From NCBI RefSeq assembly GCF_037975245.1, contig NC_092577.1:3172501-3236500 (forward strand): a stretch of DNA of 64,000 bases, read 5' to 3'. Made by a program: the position numbers and the translations under genes. Source of the stretch: Apostichopus japonicus. Lineage: Eukaryota > Echinodermata > Holothuroidea > Aspidochirotida > Stichopodidae. The notes under the pieces are model-generated. The model worked only from the letters and a program-made list of their open reading frames with translations, was not told the origin of the DNA and did no database searches. Positions 35,301 to 48,700 of the stretch are shown here, one piece after another (the first letter of the stretch is position 1; each line of letters opens with the position of its first letter).

Positions 35301-38300
35301 TTTGCTGGAATAATACATAAAAATACTGAAATTTGTTGTATGGAATACAAAGAGGATCCATTGTGTTTTGGGGCGTTTTGAGATCACTTTTGTGATTTTG
35401 CCCCCAAACCAAGTCACATGTCCCCCCTCCCCACCCTGCCCATTGAAGTTTTCTTGTCCAGATTGAACCCTCTTCGGCTGCCACTGCAGAACAGCAATGA
35501 TAAACTTTAAAAATTCTCATGAAGTTCTTAAATGAAACCAAGTGCTATGAAGTGATCACACATTTTTATAAGGTTTCACTGAAAGAGACATAGCAATTGC
35601 TGTGAAATGATTGTTTTTATTTGGCAGTACTGTCTGCTAGATATGCTTTTAGTAAAATAATTTTGCAAAAAAAGTCATACGATAATTAAAATATGTGTAT
35701 GAAATAAAAGCTGACAGTAACCACACAATATTGGCATTATTTGTACAAAAGACAGAACCGTGCACTTAAACTGTCACGCTTTATTTGGGGACAAGTTTCT
35801 AATGCTTAATACCACTTTGTACTGTCCTCTCATGTCTTGCTTCAAAGAACTTGTACTGGCAGTACGAACAGTTTTCAAAACAATTTTCTACGGAAACAGG
35901 ATCTCTCATACTGTTTGCTCATACTGTACCTAATATATGAATGGTATAGCCCTTCATGAAAGAAATGCATGCACACATATTGATAAAGTAACAACCACTG
36001 CATATTCATGTAAAATAATCACCCACTGCATCATCAACATAATTGCATGTGCCATCACCAAATTCTGGTCACTTTTTGTAGAACTGATAAATATTAAAGA
36101 ACTTAACTTTGTTATCATGCACCAGCAATAAAAATTTGAAAATCAACGAAAATTTTCAAGAATAAAAAAACAAAACAATTTTTTTTCTGAAAAATTAATA
36201 TGCAATGCTCACTCACAAAGAAAAAGATAGAAGAGTAGAGAAAAAAAAACACTATTCAGAAAATACAGAAACAAATAAATAAATAGTTCCAGAGCAAAGA
36301 TACATACAGACAGACAGACAGACAGACACACACACACAGGACACAAGTCAATGTATTGGGACAAATGTTTGCTCACAGAAAATTAAGGCAAAATTAATTA
36401 TTCAAATGCACAAAATGATGAAAACTGACAAAACTGAAAATAAGTGGAAGAGGCATGCATTATGTTGGAGTAAAATAATTTTTTTCTTCGTTTTGCTTTG
36501 ATTATCATTTGTATGATTTTGCTGACAGAATGTCAAATTGTAAACACTAAAAGGGTGCCCTTGCAGAGACTTGGATGCTCATGTCAGCCTTGGCATATGA
36601 TATATGTATTGCTGAGATCCATCTTATAAATTACTGGTGATGTTAGTCATACAAACCGGACAGAAAAAAATCTACTTCATGGGAGGCCAAACTTATTCCT
36701 TACGACATTTTGAAAGGACAATGCTGAAGTATTAAAACATTACTAACACAAATAGAACTTAATTGGGGGGGGGGGGGAAGTGGAGAGGAAGGGGTGATAG
36801 TGGGTCTCATGTGACTTTTTTAAGCTTTCAGCAAAATTTGGAGGCAGGTAACTGGATAATTGAACAAATATAAAATTTCCATTTTACAAGGTCCTATGAA
36901 TATCAAAATTATCACCATGATCACCAACCATAATTTGTTTCAGACATTACCATTTTTCTCTTCTACTTCAGGGTTTTCGGGCGTTTCGTCCTGTGATTCT
37001 TTCTTGGGCACTTTAACAGTTGTCTGTCCCTTCTGGTCGGGTGACTCATGTTTGGGCTGCATTGTGGTCTCACCATTGGATCCATCATCTTTTTCTTTGA
37101 CGGAATCTGCATGACAATAAAGAAGAAGGCGATTAAGTACCATTTTGTTATATTGTCCTTGTTGTTGTCTCATGATCTGGGTTGTCATGGTGATGTTTAT
37201 ATTACCCATATTACACCTCTGTTTATTGTGAAAACGTTCCTCATGTGTAACTTATGTCACGCTCTCACTGTAAACATTTCAAGACCTAGTAACATATCGT
37301 AAGGATTGGAAGGAACGCCGGTGATATCCTCTTCCTTTCTCTTCAACCCAACCCCCCCCCGCCACCCCAGACACCACTCTTTTTAAGTACCACTATCTTC
37401 TTTTCAGTGAGGCACTGTCAAATGTAGGATGCTGAGGGGAGCTGCAGAATCTTACAGCCAAGCTGTGTAGAATACATTCCATTTGTGCCATGCAGTTTCA
37501 TACAATGGGGCACTGCTGGTCTTGTCCAAGTAATCTCCTTTGTTTGATATTGTTTGATTCAGCCTTGCTGCAAGGGTATCTTGCAGCTGCTGCATCTTCC
37601 CTCTTTGATGGGGTGTCTAATATAGTTTCATACAATAGGCACTGCTGGTCTTGTCCAAGTAATCTCTTTTGTTTGATATTGTTTGATTCAGCCTTGCTGC
37701 AAGGGTATCTTGCAGCTGCTGAATCTTCCCTCTTTAATGGGGTGTCAAATATAGTTTCACACAATAGGCACTGCTGGTCTTGTCCAAGTAGTCTCTTTTG
37801 TTTGATATTGTTTGATTCAGCCTTGCTGCAGGGTGTCTTGCAGCTGCTGCATCTTCCCTCTTTGATGGGGTGTCAAAAACATTTCACCCTTACAGTAAAT
37901 AAGCAGTTTGTAAACAGGTTTTTGCTCTCTCCAAAATGATGGAACTGATTCATTTCTACTACACACAGAAACCCATCCTTGGCACATCCCACCAACACCC
38001 CCCTCCCCCAACCCCAACAGAGAAAGAAAGATACTTTAGATTGATAGATACTTTACTAGATAGATACTTTAGATTGATAGATACTGATCATAACAGAAAT
38101 CCTAAATGCAGGACCAGTTTCAAACGTCTTGATTTACAGACTGATGTAAAATTTCCATGCACCCAATAATGCAACTCACCAGGGACATTTTGGAAGTATT
38201 TATGGTATAAGAACAAATTTTAAGTACAAACCCTAACAGTTCAACAGCTTTTTCGAAGCGGTCAATGGTAAAGACACACTGCGACATCAGAAAATTCAAG

Positions 38301-39746
38301 GACAGTGCAATGCACAACCGATGATATTAAAGCATTGACAAAATATATTGCATGCAGCATGCAAACATTACAAGTAACAGGCATTACAAAAATAATGGAA
38401 ATATGAAAAACCTTGGAAGGGGGATGCAGGGGGGTGGGGGCGGGTAGGGGATGGAGGAAAGTGTAAATATGGATGCAATGATGCCAAAAGAGCAGAGGTA
38501 ATATATTTATGTTAGTCTTTATGAATATCAAAATTTAAATAAACATGCAAAATACTGCACCTACTTTAATTTTAGTTCCAGAACTATTCCAATGTAATGG
38601 TTTATCGAATTACTAATGTATAAACTAAACATTATTACTAAGATATGCCCATCTAAGAGAAAACTACATAGGCCTACATATATTGTGTTTTTTAATTGGC
38701 TGTGCTTTATCTGTAGTACATAATGAGCTACTATTAACTGACAAATGAACACTGAAATAAATGTTGTGACAGTCCACCGTAAACTGGTAACGACTCTATA
38801 ACGGTAAACCCCAAGATTATAAAACGGACACAAAGTTTCATTTTAACAGCCGTTCATCATCGTCTCGTAGGATGTGATTGATGACTGCAATATAGAATGT
38901 CACTCTCGCAGAATATAAAGTCCCCCCCTCCCCCCCCGAGGCAAGTCTTTTATATCACCAAAAAAAGAACGAAAAACGGAGGCTGCCTACTTTTATTGCA
39001 GGGAACAAGTTTACCTATGTATCTGAACGATCGGCCATGTTATCACCCTATGAATGATTAAATTGACTGATGGCAGCAATTTCATTCTGCTAACAGAGAG
39101 GGAGAGAGAGATTGCTCTTGTCAAATGAAAAATATCCATCTGTTTATATTAGTCGAGGCGTCGACAGCCGATCTCACTTGCAACAACATAAAAGTGAATG
39201 GAAAATACTTTGATAAAACAATGTGACGAGCATAGAGGGGGAGGGGAGGAGGGTTGTAAAAACTGACATTTTTTTTATGATAGCTACGGGCAGAGATGGG
39301 AGTCACGGTTACGGTAACGATGATATCTGTATTGATGGAAGTGGCAGCCAGAAAGGTAAGAGATGTATTCCTTTATAGGAAAATTAAAACAGTGTCCTTG
39401 AGGGTTAAGACTTACAACAAAGATAATTATCTGTTCAATTTAAAAACAAGATCAACTATCTGTTTTTATCTCGAAGGAGGATGCCTGCTCGTTCATAAAG
39501 TAGCAACTAAGATAAACAATGTTTTTTCTTCTTTCGATTAATTAAAAACGATGTTACCGATGTCTTGTATTTAATTATCATAGCACTGGAACACTGCTGT
39601 GTGATCAAGTTTGGCAATGAAGCTAACTAAAGGGAAGAATGGCTTGCAGCCTTGAAAGTTTGAAAATAGTAATCTAGGCCTATGTTCCTTTTTATGGACC
39701 CAAAAATATCGGCTTTTGCAGTGACATTACTATTCATGCAAAGCAA

Positions 39747-39787
<41 letters not shown>

Positions 39788-42700
39788 AAACAATTGAAAT
39801 CGTAGTGAGTTGGAAAATCCAGAACTGTGAAAAAACTTCCAGCCTTCACCGGGATTCGAACCCGGGCCCCTCGCTTTATATGCCGACACCCTAAACACTA
39901 GTATATATATATATATATACAGTATATATTCATCTTTTTGTCCGGGGGGAGGGGGGGGGTGGAACTAAATTTACCTGAATAAATGTTATGTATCTGTGTC
40001 GTATTCGAGTACTATGATTAATGTGAAGAGTGCTGCAAGTAATATGAGGCAGTCTAAGCTTTAAAGGAGTCACATTAGAATTAATACCTAAGTGGTGTTC
40101 ATTTGCAAGTATTTCACATGATGGTTACAGATATTCACAGATAACTTCAGGCAGAACTTTTGTCTTGCCATGTAACATAACTGGTGCACGTTCACTCATA
40201 CGGACACATTAACTTTCTGCATGCAGGATTTCAGACTTTTCAGTTCTATGCGATCTTATTTTATTTTCTTCCATTTTCAAAGCCCCATGTGACATTATAG
40301 GGTAAGTAAAATGTCTTATTTTACCCTCTAACATGTAAGTCCAACATAAATGACAGCAAGACGCACATTAACACCATTGAGACAAATCATATAGACATTA
40401 CATGCAAGTCTTAAGTTTTAACTTTTAATTTCACTTTATGCTATTCCATTGCTGTCATGCTTGCATCAAACCAAATCACCTAGCAGAAAAATAGTTTTAA
40501 CTATATATAAAGACAAGGTAGTCCATTCCAGCATACATAGTAATAGCCAGTGCCAAATTATCTAATATCCAGATATCAGAAGCGCTTAGGGCAGGGTTGT
40601 CCAACCTACGGCCCGCGGGCCACAGTCCGGCCCGCCGCAGGGTTGTGTCCGGCCCGCCAGAGATGCTTGTACGGTGCGAAATTTTAGAGAGCAGATTTAT
40701 TGATAACAATTTGAAGCTATATAATCAATCATTCGAACCTTCTGGGTCCAAAAAAAATGCATATAGGTCAGTTAATTTGTGTGACACTCTCAGCGGAGGG
40801 GGGGGGCGGTTGTAATTTATTCATCTGTTTTATCAGGAAGGAAAAGAAATCGCTCAAAAAATCGAGCGTAGGGTTCATGCGGCCCTCTCCTTCATCATAA
40901 TCATTCCATGTGGCCCTCCTCTGCAAAAGGTTGGACAACCCTGGCTTAGGGTCTGCAAGGGTTAACCGCACCCAAACATTGGCGGCTTCTGTGAACTCTT
41001 CCATGCGGAAACAAATAAAACTCAATTTTGGGGTGTAGTCTACAAAACTTTACAGAATTTATAGCTTAACACAAGCTCACCACAATTTTGAACACTACAA
41101 ACATGGTTGTAACGTCACAGAATCACTTTGTCCAAACGGCCCACAATTATTTCTACAGACTCTTCCATTAAATATTAAAGACCTTTGGACTATTCTTTTA
41201 ACACAAGGGTTGTGGGAGGGGGAGATACGATAGGCCAGCAAAATCCTGCAATAGGTCCACATGAGGGTTAATCTGACACTGCCCTCTACTGGCAACTATT
41301 GAAATACTAACGCAATTGACATATATGCACATACAGACATTTAACTGCACTCAGACACAAACTGCAATATATAACTCTCACTTTGCTGTAATGAATCCTG
41401 TGGAATTTGTCGCGAGGATATTCTGTCTTTTCCGTCGTCCCACTGGTTATATCCTCTCCGGTTTACTGCAATCAAGATATACCATGTATTTTTTTCCCGG
41501 TTAGCTATATATAAATATACTATACATATACTGTATGTGCACTGGGTGCATACTCAAGACTACAGACCTAATCCGGTATATATAAATATACTTATATATA
41601 CATATTGTGCACTGGGTGCATACTCAAGACTACAGGCATATAATCCGGTATATATAAATATACTTATATATATATATATATATATATTGTGCACTGGGTG
41701 CATACTCAACACTACAGGTATATAATCCGGTATATGTAAATATACTTATATATACATATTGTGCACTGGGTGCATACTCAACACTACAGGTATATGATCC
41801 GGTATATATAAATATACTTATATACACATATTGTGCACTGGGTGCATACTCAAGACTACAGGTATATGATCCGGTATATATAAATATACTTATATACACA
41901 TATTGTGCACTGGGTGCATACTCAAGACTACAGGTATATGATCCGGTATATATAAATATACTTATATACACATATTGTGCACTGAGTGCATACTCAAGAC
42001 TACAGGTATATGATCCGGTATATATAAATATACTTATATATACATATTGTGCACTGGGTGCATACTCAAGACTACAGGTATATAATCTAGTATATGTAAA
42101 TATACTTATATATATATATTGTGCACTGGGTGCATACTCAAGACTACAGACCTAATCCGGTTCATATAAATATACTTATATACACATATTGTGCACTGGG
42201 TGCATACTCAAGACTACAGACCTAATCCGGTATATATAAATATACTTATATATACATATTGTGCACTGGGTGCATACTCAAGATTACTGGTATATATGTA
42301 TATAAGGATATATATGCTGGATAGATTTCCCCATTGACTTAGTATGGTGTTAGGCTGCCATGTGGAAGAAATTGAAAGAATTCTCACAATTCTCATTTTT
42401 TCATTCGGTTATTTCATAGAAGGAAAGACTGACTGATGTTACCAATGGATTACAGTCAGGATAACTAAAATTCCAAAACTTACTGGTTTGGATATTTACG
42501 AGTGACGAGCTTACCTGTCTCCTCACAACCTTAGCACCTCATTCTACCGTGCCTATAAAGTCCTGGTAAATAAATAACACTGTGCGCCCTCTATGACCGG
42601 ACCCCCCTTCCGGTCCCTCCTCCTTTCTCATGAGACCATTCCTAAAGAGTGGCCTCACGGACACGGGAGTGGGGGTGGCAAGGTCTGGCCACCCCCAACG

Positions 42701-45700
42701 ACCCCCGTCGAGTTAACTTCCCAAAGTGAACCCCTAACAAAAAATTCACTGACGCCTTCTAAGCAGGGGGGAGTGTAACCCTCCCCGGCGCAGCGGGAAG
42801 GGGGGACACTCTCCTGAACCCTGCAGGCGGAACTACCCCTTACACTAACAAGGAGCCTAGAGATTTACGGTCCGCCACTTGTTACCCTTAGATCAACTTA
42901 GGTGAGAACGTAAGTGGAAGACTATGTACGCAAACGCATACGGAAACACATAGGTACACTCACCGATAGACATAGTCGATGGCTCTCTGGTGGATGGTGG
43001 TTCTGTCTATCTGGTGTGAAGCTCGGAGTCATGAGTCAAGTCGAGCGACCGCTCCTCCGTCCGGCTGTGTCCCACCACCCTCTCGGGGGAGGGAGGCGGG
43101 AATGGAGACAGGTAAGCTCGTCACTCGTAAATATCCAAACCAGTAAGTTTTGGAATATTTACTTCGCTCCTCGCTTACCTGTCTCCTCACAACCTTAGCA
43201 CCGAGTGGCACTGCCCGATGGTGGGAGGCCCGAGGGGTGGGACCTGTTACCCACCGGACCTCGCATCACCGCGCTACCAAATGCCGCTTCGGCGTGTAAA
43301 GTGTCGGTCAAGTAGCAGGCGACGAACGTAGTTGGAGTTCCACGCTGCTGCTTTGAGTATGTCCTCTACCGGGATGCCGGCGAATAGGGCTGTAGAGGCC
43401 GCGACCCCTCTGACGTCGTGAGCCCTTGGTCGGGAGGTCCCCGATGTGAACGGGCGTATGATCTCTACTAGCCACCTGGATAGAGTGTCTTTGGAGGCCG
43501 CTGCGTAGGGTGGTCGTGGTATGATGAAGAGAGAAGTTGATTGTCTTAACTTCTCTGTCTTGTTCAGGTACCACTTCAGTGCCCTGACTGGACACCATCG
43601 TTTGTCCTCGGCTACTGATGATATGGTCTTAATTTCCGGGATGAAAATGTCTCCTGGCAAGAAGGTCAAGGTCTGGTTCTTTGCAATAAATGATGGGTCT
43701 GGAACCATCCTCACCCCGTGGCCCTCAAATCTGATGTGATTCTGCTTGGTGGATAGGGCGTGGACTCCTCCTTCTTGCTGACGCAACTGCGACGAGGAAG
43801 AGTGTCTTTTTTGTGAGGGCAGCCAGGGAGGCGTTAGCCATTGGTTCGTATGGTGGTCCTGCCAGGGCATGTAACACTGCTGAGAGTCCCCAGGAGGGGG
43901 CCAGCCGTCTGATCTGTGGGCGACGATTCGCCATGCCTTTGATGAGTTGTGCAATGTACGGGTTATTGCTCAGTGTGGAGCCATCTGGGAAGCCCTGGTG
44001 GGTGGCAGCGATGGCCGACCTGTAATTCCTGATAGTGGAGACTTGTTTCCCTTCTCCAAAGAGTGAGAGGAGGAACTCGGCTATCTGTGTCACAGAGGCA
44101 GCAGGCAGCAGTATCTGTCTCGGTCGGCACCATTGGTCGAACTTCCGCAGACGGGAATCGTAAGTCGCTGCGGTCGTTCCCCTTCTAGCGTCGGCTGCCA
44201 TCGCGGCAGCTGCTTCTGAAAAGCCTCTCTGTCGTAGGGAAGACCGGACAGCCTCCAGGCAACTAATTGTAACCCCTTGATGTCTGGGTGGGAGAAAATT
44301 CCCTGTCTCTGGGACAGTAGGTGGGGCTTGTCCGGTAGACTCACTGGGACGTCCATGAGGAGTTGGGGGATCTCGGCGAACCAGGGTCTGCGAGGCCAGA
44401 ACGGGGCTATTAGTGTGAACCTGCCCTTGGAGTTCCGAATTTTCCTGAGGACTTGTCCGATCATACATAGCGGCGGGAAGATGTACGCATCCATGTGGTC
44501 CCAGGAGAGGGACATTGCGTCCGTGTGGTAGGCCAGGGGGTGGAATCGTCTGGAAGAAAGGTCTGGAGTTTGTTGTTCTTGTGTGTTGCGAACAGGTCTA
44601 TCGTGGGCCTGCCGAAGATCGAAAAGATTCTGTCGCAAGTCTCCTGTTCCAGAGACCATTCGTTGGGGTCTATATGCCCCCTGGATAGGGCGTCCGCCAT
44701 CACGTTGAGCTTGCCTGCGATGTGGGAAGCCCGTAGGATCGTGCCGGAGTCCTCGGCCGCTGTTATCACCTCCCACGCGAGTCGGCACAGTCTCTCTGAG
44801 CGGGTGCCCCCCTGCCGATTGATGTAGGCCACCACTGTCGTGTTGTCGGTGAAGATTGTGGATATCGTTCCCTGTACGTGGTCGTTGAAAGCTTCCAGGG
44901 CTCTTTTGACCGCCATCATCTCCAGGATGTTGATGTGGAGAGATGTTTCTGTTTGGGACCACGTCCCCCATGCTGTGCGATTGCTCCAGTGAGCTCCCCA
45001 TCCGGACAGTGACGCGTCCGTCGTTATCGATGTCCTTGGTAGCTGTATCGCAAAGGGTACCCCTGAACTCCAGTTGTTTGGGTCGAGCCACCATCGAAAG
45101 TGTTGTGTGACCTCCTCTGACCTGTAGATGAGCGTTGTTTTGTCTGGGTCTGTAGGGTCTGCGGACCTCAGCAGGTGCAGTTGCAGAGGTCGCATGTGTA
45201 GCCTGCACAGTCTCACTATATCGACGAGGCTGGCCATGAGTCCCAGGGCCCGGAGCCATGTCCCCGTTGGTGACCCCCGGTGTGCCAAGATCTGTTGTGT
45301 GGTCGCCTTGACTGCCGCGACTCTTTCTTCTGAGGGTCGGGCTACCCCGGTGGTGAAGTCCAGTATGGCCCCGAGGAACTGGATCGTCTGGGAGGGTGAT
45401 AGCCGTGATTTCTTCTGGTTCACGATCCAGCCCAGTTCTTGAAGGGTCTGGAGCATTTTGTGGACGTTGTTGGTTGCTTCCGATAGACTGTTCCCTACTA
45501 CCAACCAGTCGTCTAGATATACGTAGAGGGTGACCCCTCTTTTTCTGAGGTAGGCGACTACTGCTCCTGCGACTCTCGTGAAGGTTCTGGGAGCCGTGGC
45601 TAGGCCGAATGGGAGCGCCCGGAACTGGTAGTCTTGTTCTGCGTACCGGAACGCTAGGAATCGTCGGTGTTCTTTGTGTATCAAGATGTGCAGGTAGGCG

Positions 45701-48700
45701 TCCCGTAAGTCTACGGTCGCCGCCCACATGCCCTTTCTGAGTAGGGGTAATATTAAGTTTAAGGTCTCCATACGGAAGTGTTTTGGTCTGATGTGTTTTG
45801 TGTTCAGGGGTTTTAGGTTTAGAATGGGACGCCAGGTGCCGTCCCGTTTTTTGGTCAGAAAAAAGGAGGACCGGAAGAGTGGTCCCGTCTCTTCCGGAAC
45901 TCTTGTAATTGCCTGCTTGGCCAGCAGGGCCAGAATTTCCCCTTCTAGGGCTAAGCGTTTGACGGGGTCCGTGGGTGTGAGTGTCTGCCTTCCTCCGCCC
46001 CCGAAAGGTGGGCTGGAGGAGAATTCTATTTTGTACCCGTGTTTGACTGTGTCCAACACCCACTTGTCCCCGCCAATAAATTCCCATTGCTGGGAGAAGT
46101 TTGTTAGTCTCCCCCCCACCGGCGGAATGGCCGCGGTGAGGTGGGCACCCCTAGGGCTGGGCGGCGAACGCTGGTCGATTGGAGGAGCGGTCACTGTCCC
46201 GTCTGGTCGACGTGGAGCCTCTGCCTCCTCTGGGGGCCCAGGGGCGGGTCGGACGGAAGGCTGCCCCCCGGCTTCGGCCTCTGAGAGCTCCTCTGCTCAT
46301 AGATTTGGCGGGTGCTGCTCTCGTTCCCCTAGGTGCTCTGCTCTCCCTCGGGCGGAAGGGTCTGGTTCTCTGGGTAGGTGGGGGTCGGAATTCTGATTTG
46401 GCCAGAGTCTCCCTTCGGGCCACCTCTTCCTGCAGTTTCTTTTGGAAGCAGCCCGCAAAAAGGTCCTCCCCGAGGATTGGTAGTTCCAGCATTCTGTCCT
46501 TCGCCTCCGTCGAAGGCCAATGGATGGCGGAGACGATGTTTTGTCTACGGGCCTTTACGGACCTGGTAGCGACCCTTGCAAATTGATCGTACGCGAGTCT
46601 GACGAGGGGGCCCAGCAGCAGGAGGAGCTGGCCCGCTTCATCCCTGGATACTTGGCTGCTGTCCTCAGGGAGCTGTTGATGGTGTCGCATGAGGACTTCG
46701 GCTGATAGCATTAGTACCGATGCGAACTTCATGCCCGAACGGGCTGCCATGTCCACCTCTACCAAAAGCTCTTCTAGCTTCCTCTGGTCCGGGGTCTTGA
46801 ACACGTGTGTGGATGAGGCCCCTTGTTCGGCTTTTAATCTCTCCTTGGCCTCCTGGGGGATGGTTGGGCATCTAAATAGATCCTTCCAGGCCTCGTCAGG
46901 TACCCTGACCGCTCTATCTGCCCTGGCCGGGAAGGCCGTCCACTTGGTCTTGTTGGCAATTGCCTCAAATCTGTCATAACAGGTTGCGTCTACTGGTATG
47001 GTAGTTTTGGGCTTATATGACGCTTCGCCGGTCGCCGTCAATTTTGATACCCGGCCCGCCTTCTGCGGTTGCGTCTCGGGTTCCTCGAACCCCAGGTGTC
47101 GTCTGAATATGTCTGCCGCCCGTGTTATTAGCTCCTGTGGGAGGGCTCCTCCTGTCACGGGTGCTTCCTCCGGTTCGTAATTGTGACCAAAGCTGTCCTC
47201 CATAGGATCGTAGTCGAGAGGATCTGGATCTATGGGCTCCCCTTCGTCCTCCAAGCCGGAAAGATTCACCGACGCTCTGCAATCCAGAGCGTCCGGGTCC
47301 GGGGCCGGTTGCGGGGCCATGGTTGATACGGGGCTGGTAGGGCCCGGTGCCACGTCGGCTACCGTGGACGTCCTTTGCTCCAGCAGGGGCCGTAGCAGGC
47401 CGGTGAGTTTGGAAAGCCAAGCTGGTTCCTCTTCCTGACGCCGTCTCGGGGACCGGCGCCTCCTCTTGGATCTTCTGTATCCATCGTCGGAAGAGTCCGA
47501 GGACTCGTCGGAGATTGGAGAGTATCTCTTCCTCTCTCTACGTCTTGGGGATCTTGTATGCGACCCCGATCTCTCCCTTCTGGGTCGGCGGGAGGACTCT
47601 CTCTCCCTACTTTCTCGGGCCGGGATCTCCGTCGGAACCCGCCTCTCCGGCTCCCTGTCCGGCTCCCTGGAACGGGACCGACTCCGTCTCCGCGTCCCCT
47701 CGGTTGCTCTCTCTTTAGGACCCGAGCCTCCCACGGCCGGGGGGCCGCGCTCTGTGGGTCTGTTTAGCTGCGGCCCAGACTGAGACGGAGTCTCCAGCCC
47801 GGCCGAGCTGTGCCTCTGCTTTGGAGGTCTTTTCTTGGCAGGAGCCTTGCCTTTGCTCCTGCCCTTCCCTCTGGCCGTAACTGATCCGGACGTAGCCGGG
47901 GCCGTTAGGGGAATTCTTTCTCTTTCTCTTTCCTCTCTCTCTACCTCTTTCTCTCCTTCTGCCCTCTCCTGGCCACTCTCCTCCACCTCTCTCTCTACTA
48001 CTCCCTCCTCCTCTCTGTCTCCCGTTATTCCTGGAACCTCCGGCGCCCCGATTGCGCTCGGGATCGAGTCCAGCCTTCCCTGGAGCTTGCTGCGTAAGCC
48101 CTCAAGCCACAGGTCGATGTCCTGCCACTGAGCTGGTGTAAACTTAATACACACCAGGCAGGGGTCTCGTCGAGTGCAGGATCTGCATTTTGGACAAAGG
48201 TCGTGTTCGTCCCAGGCTCTGCCTGGGCGAAACATCGAGCAGTTGATGCACTTCAATGGATTGCGTGACATGCTGAATAACCGGATTAAGGAAGATTACT
48301 TCTTAGTGATAAATGAACAACAATAGAAGCTTAACGTAAGAAGGGAGAACTAGGGAGGGAATTAGGCTTAGGTGGAGCGTAGCGTAACCTAGCAACGGTA
48401 AACAAGGTAATGCTACGGGGTGGCCTAACATGAAAATGCAAGCTGAAACAAAAATGAGAGAGCGAGAAATACATACGAAAAAGAGTGAATATAAGTGAGC
48501 AATATGAATCCCCAAAAGGGGGACAAGAGAACTAATTGGGGGGAAGAAAGCTAGTAAACAAGCTAAGAAAACACAATAACAACAACACGCTTTAGCGTGG
48601 GGAGGAATAGGGCGGGAACCTAGGCAGTTTCGCGGAACTGCTAACCCCGCCGCAAACCAACCCGAGGAGGAAACGCACTACGAAAACAGTCCCCAAAACC

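Noticed and set aside
35095-35480. Possible transposon starting AGGGCCGGTGCAG
   Set aside because: No matching inverted end or target duplication found.
37490-37939. Plus-strand frame of 149 codons with Cys-rich repeats
   Set aside because: Three 129-bp tandem units explain the repeating frame; no supporting signals.
43813-48131. Many plus-strand open frames of 60-222 codons
   Set aside because: Antisense shadows of the GC-rich DIRS gag and pol genes.
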